From: Crocosphaera sp.
GTDB taxonomy: Bacteria > Cyanobacteriota > Cyanobacteriia > Cyanobacteriales > Microcystaceae
Direction of reading: 5' to 3'
Length of the DNA stretch: 44,944 bases
NCBI GenBank assembly: GCA_030065205.1
Contig: JASJDN010000047.1
Coordinates: 1 to 44,944 of the forward strand
Shown here: positions 44,652-44,944 of the stretch, piece after piece
How the letters are laid out: every line of letters begins with the position of its first letter
Numbering within the stretch: position 1 is the first letter of the stretch
The notes under the pieces: model-generated
Database searches by the model: none
Seen by the model: the letters and a program-made list of their open reading frames with translations, nothing else
What the model was told of the DNA's origin: nothing
Position numbers and translations under genes: made by a program

Positions 44652-44944
44652 TTAATTATTTGCTTGATTAAGTTTTTCCAGTAATCTTCTTTTATTGTTA
44701 ATAGCGAAGTTATGATCAGAATCAATTTCAAGAGCTTTATTATAAGATTTTAATGCCTCTTCATAGCGTTCTAGTTTTTCTGACGCATAACCGCGATTAT
44801 TCCAAGCCCAAGCATAATTAGGGTCAATTTCAATGGCTTTATCGTAGGAGTTTATTGCCTCTTCATAACGTTCTAGTTTTCTTAACGCAATACCGCGATT
44901 ATTCCAAGCCCAAGCATAATTAGGGTCAATTTCAATGGCTTTAT
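44652..44944 (-). CDS. TPR-repeat protein, partial (C-terminal end)
   Basis: The minus-strand frame runs into the window from beyond 44944 and stops at 44652. It reads as 34-residue tetratricopeptide repeats: A-I-E-I-D-P-N-Y-A-W-A-W-N-N-R-G, then (I/Y)AxxKLERYEEA and so on, with the last repeat degenerate before the terminus KLNQANN. Two neighbouring repeats are almost identical in DNA over 102 bases (44735-44842 against 44837-44944), so the array expanded recently. TPR arrays bind protein partners. The N-terminal part and any fused domain are outside the window. Confidence 0.88.
   Translation of the reverse strand, partial: KAIEIDPNYAWAWNNRGIALRKLERYEEAINSYDKAIEIDPNYAWAWNNRGYASEKLERYEEALKSYNKALEIDSDHNFAINNKRRLLEKLNQANN

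Overview
The window is a cyanobacterial chromosome segment. It encodes both photosystem I core subunits (psaB, psaA), a ferredoxin-type nitrite reductase with a NarK/NrtP nitrate permease, a SpkB-type Ser/Thr kinase, a COP23-domain protein, XisH/XisI, a PEP-CTERM protein and a cyanobacterial glgC. The HIP1 octamer (GCGATCGC) recurs in genes and spacers. AT-rich spacers, nrtP in place of an ABC nitrate transporter, and COP23 suggest a unicellular Crocosphaera/Cyanothece-type organism; that placement is inference. No tRNA, rRNA or CRISPR array was seen.

Layout. 1-5.0 kb: a secreted small protein probably cut short beside a palindromic repeat, an MFS transporter, and a large NACHT-type NTPase ending in pentapeptide repeats. 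5.0-6.55 kb: a stand-alone IS605-type tnpB element with end hairpins, carrying an in-frame palindromic repeat inside tnpB. 6.56-9.9 kb: nirA-nrtP operon on the minus strand behind an NtcA-like promoter. 10.0-17.3 kb: an AT-rich accessory island. It has a Phd-like antitoxin with no usual toxin, a 46-residue membrane peptide, a divergent 50-residue protein, and then a co-directional series: a GNAT/PIN-like/PUA-like fusion, an ASCH protein, McrB, a MITE-like repeat, XisH, XisI, a coiled-coil protein and McrC. I regard this as a candidate modified-nucleic-acid defence locus and the most interesting part of the window. 17.4-25.7 kb: yceD, birA, an unknown gene, a CHASE2 histidine kinase with an atypical response regulator, a PEP-CTERM protein and a PilX-like protein.

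26.2-36.4 kb: a DUF3887-like secreted protein, an SpkB-type kinase with pentapeptide repeats, a short squalene/phytoene-synthase-family protein, a DUF167 remnant, and the conserved rimP-nusA-ylxR-infB translation/transcription operon. 36.4-41.1 kb: psaA-psaB on the minus strand. 41.7-44.9 kb: a Cof-type HAD phosphatase, glgC, a COP23 protein, and the C-terminal end of a TPR protein that runs off the window.

How the genes work together: nitrate uptake and nitrite reduction are co-transcribed under probable nitrogen control. PsaA/PsaB form the PSI heterodimer that supplies reduced ferredoxin, the electron donor of NirA. GlgC stores fixed carbon as glycogen. The kinase pair and SpkB are signalling genes with unknown targets. 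The accessory regions are rich in short palindromic repeats, several of which occur more than once inside this window.
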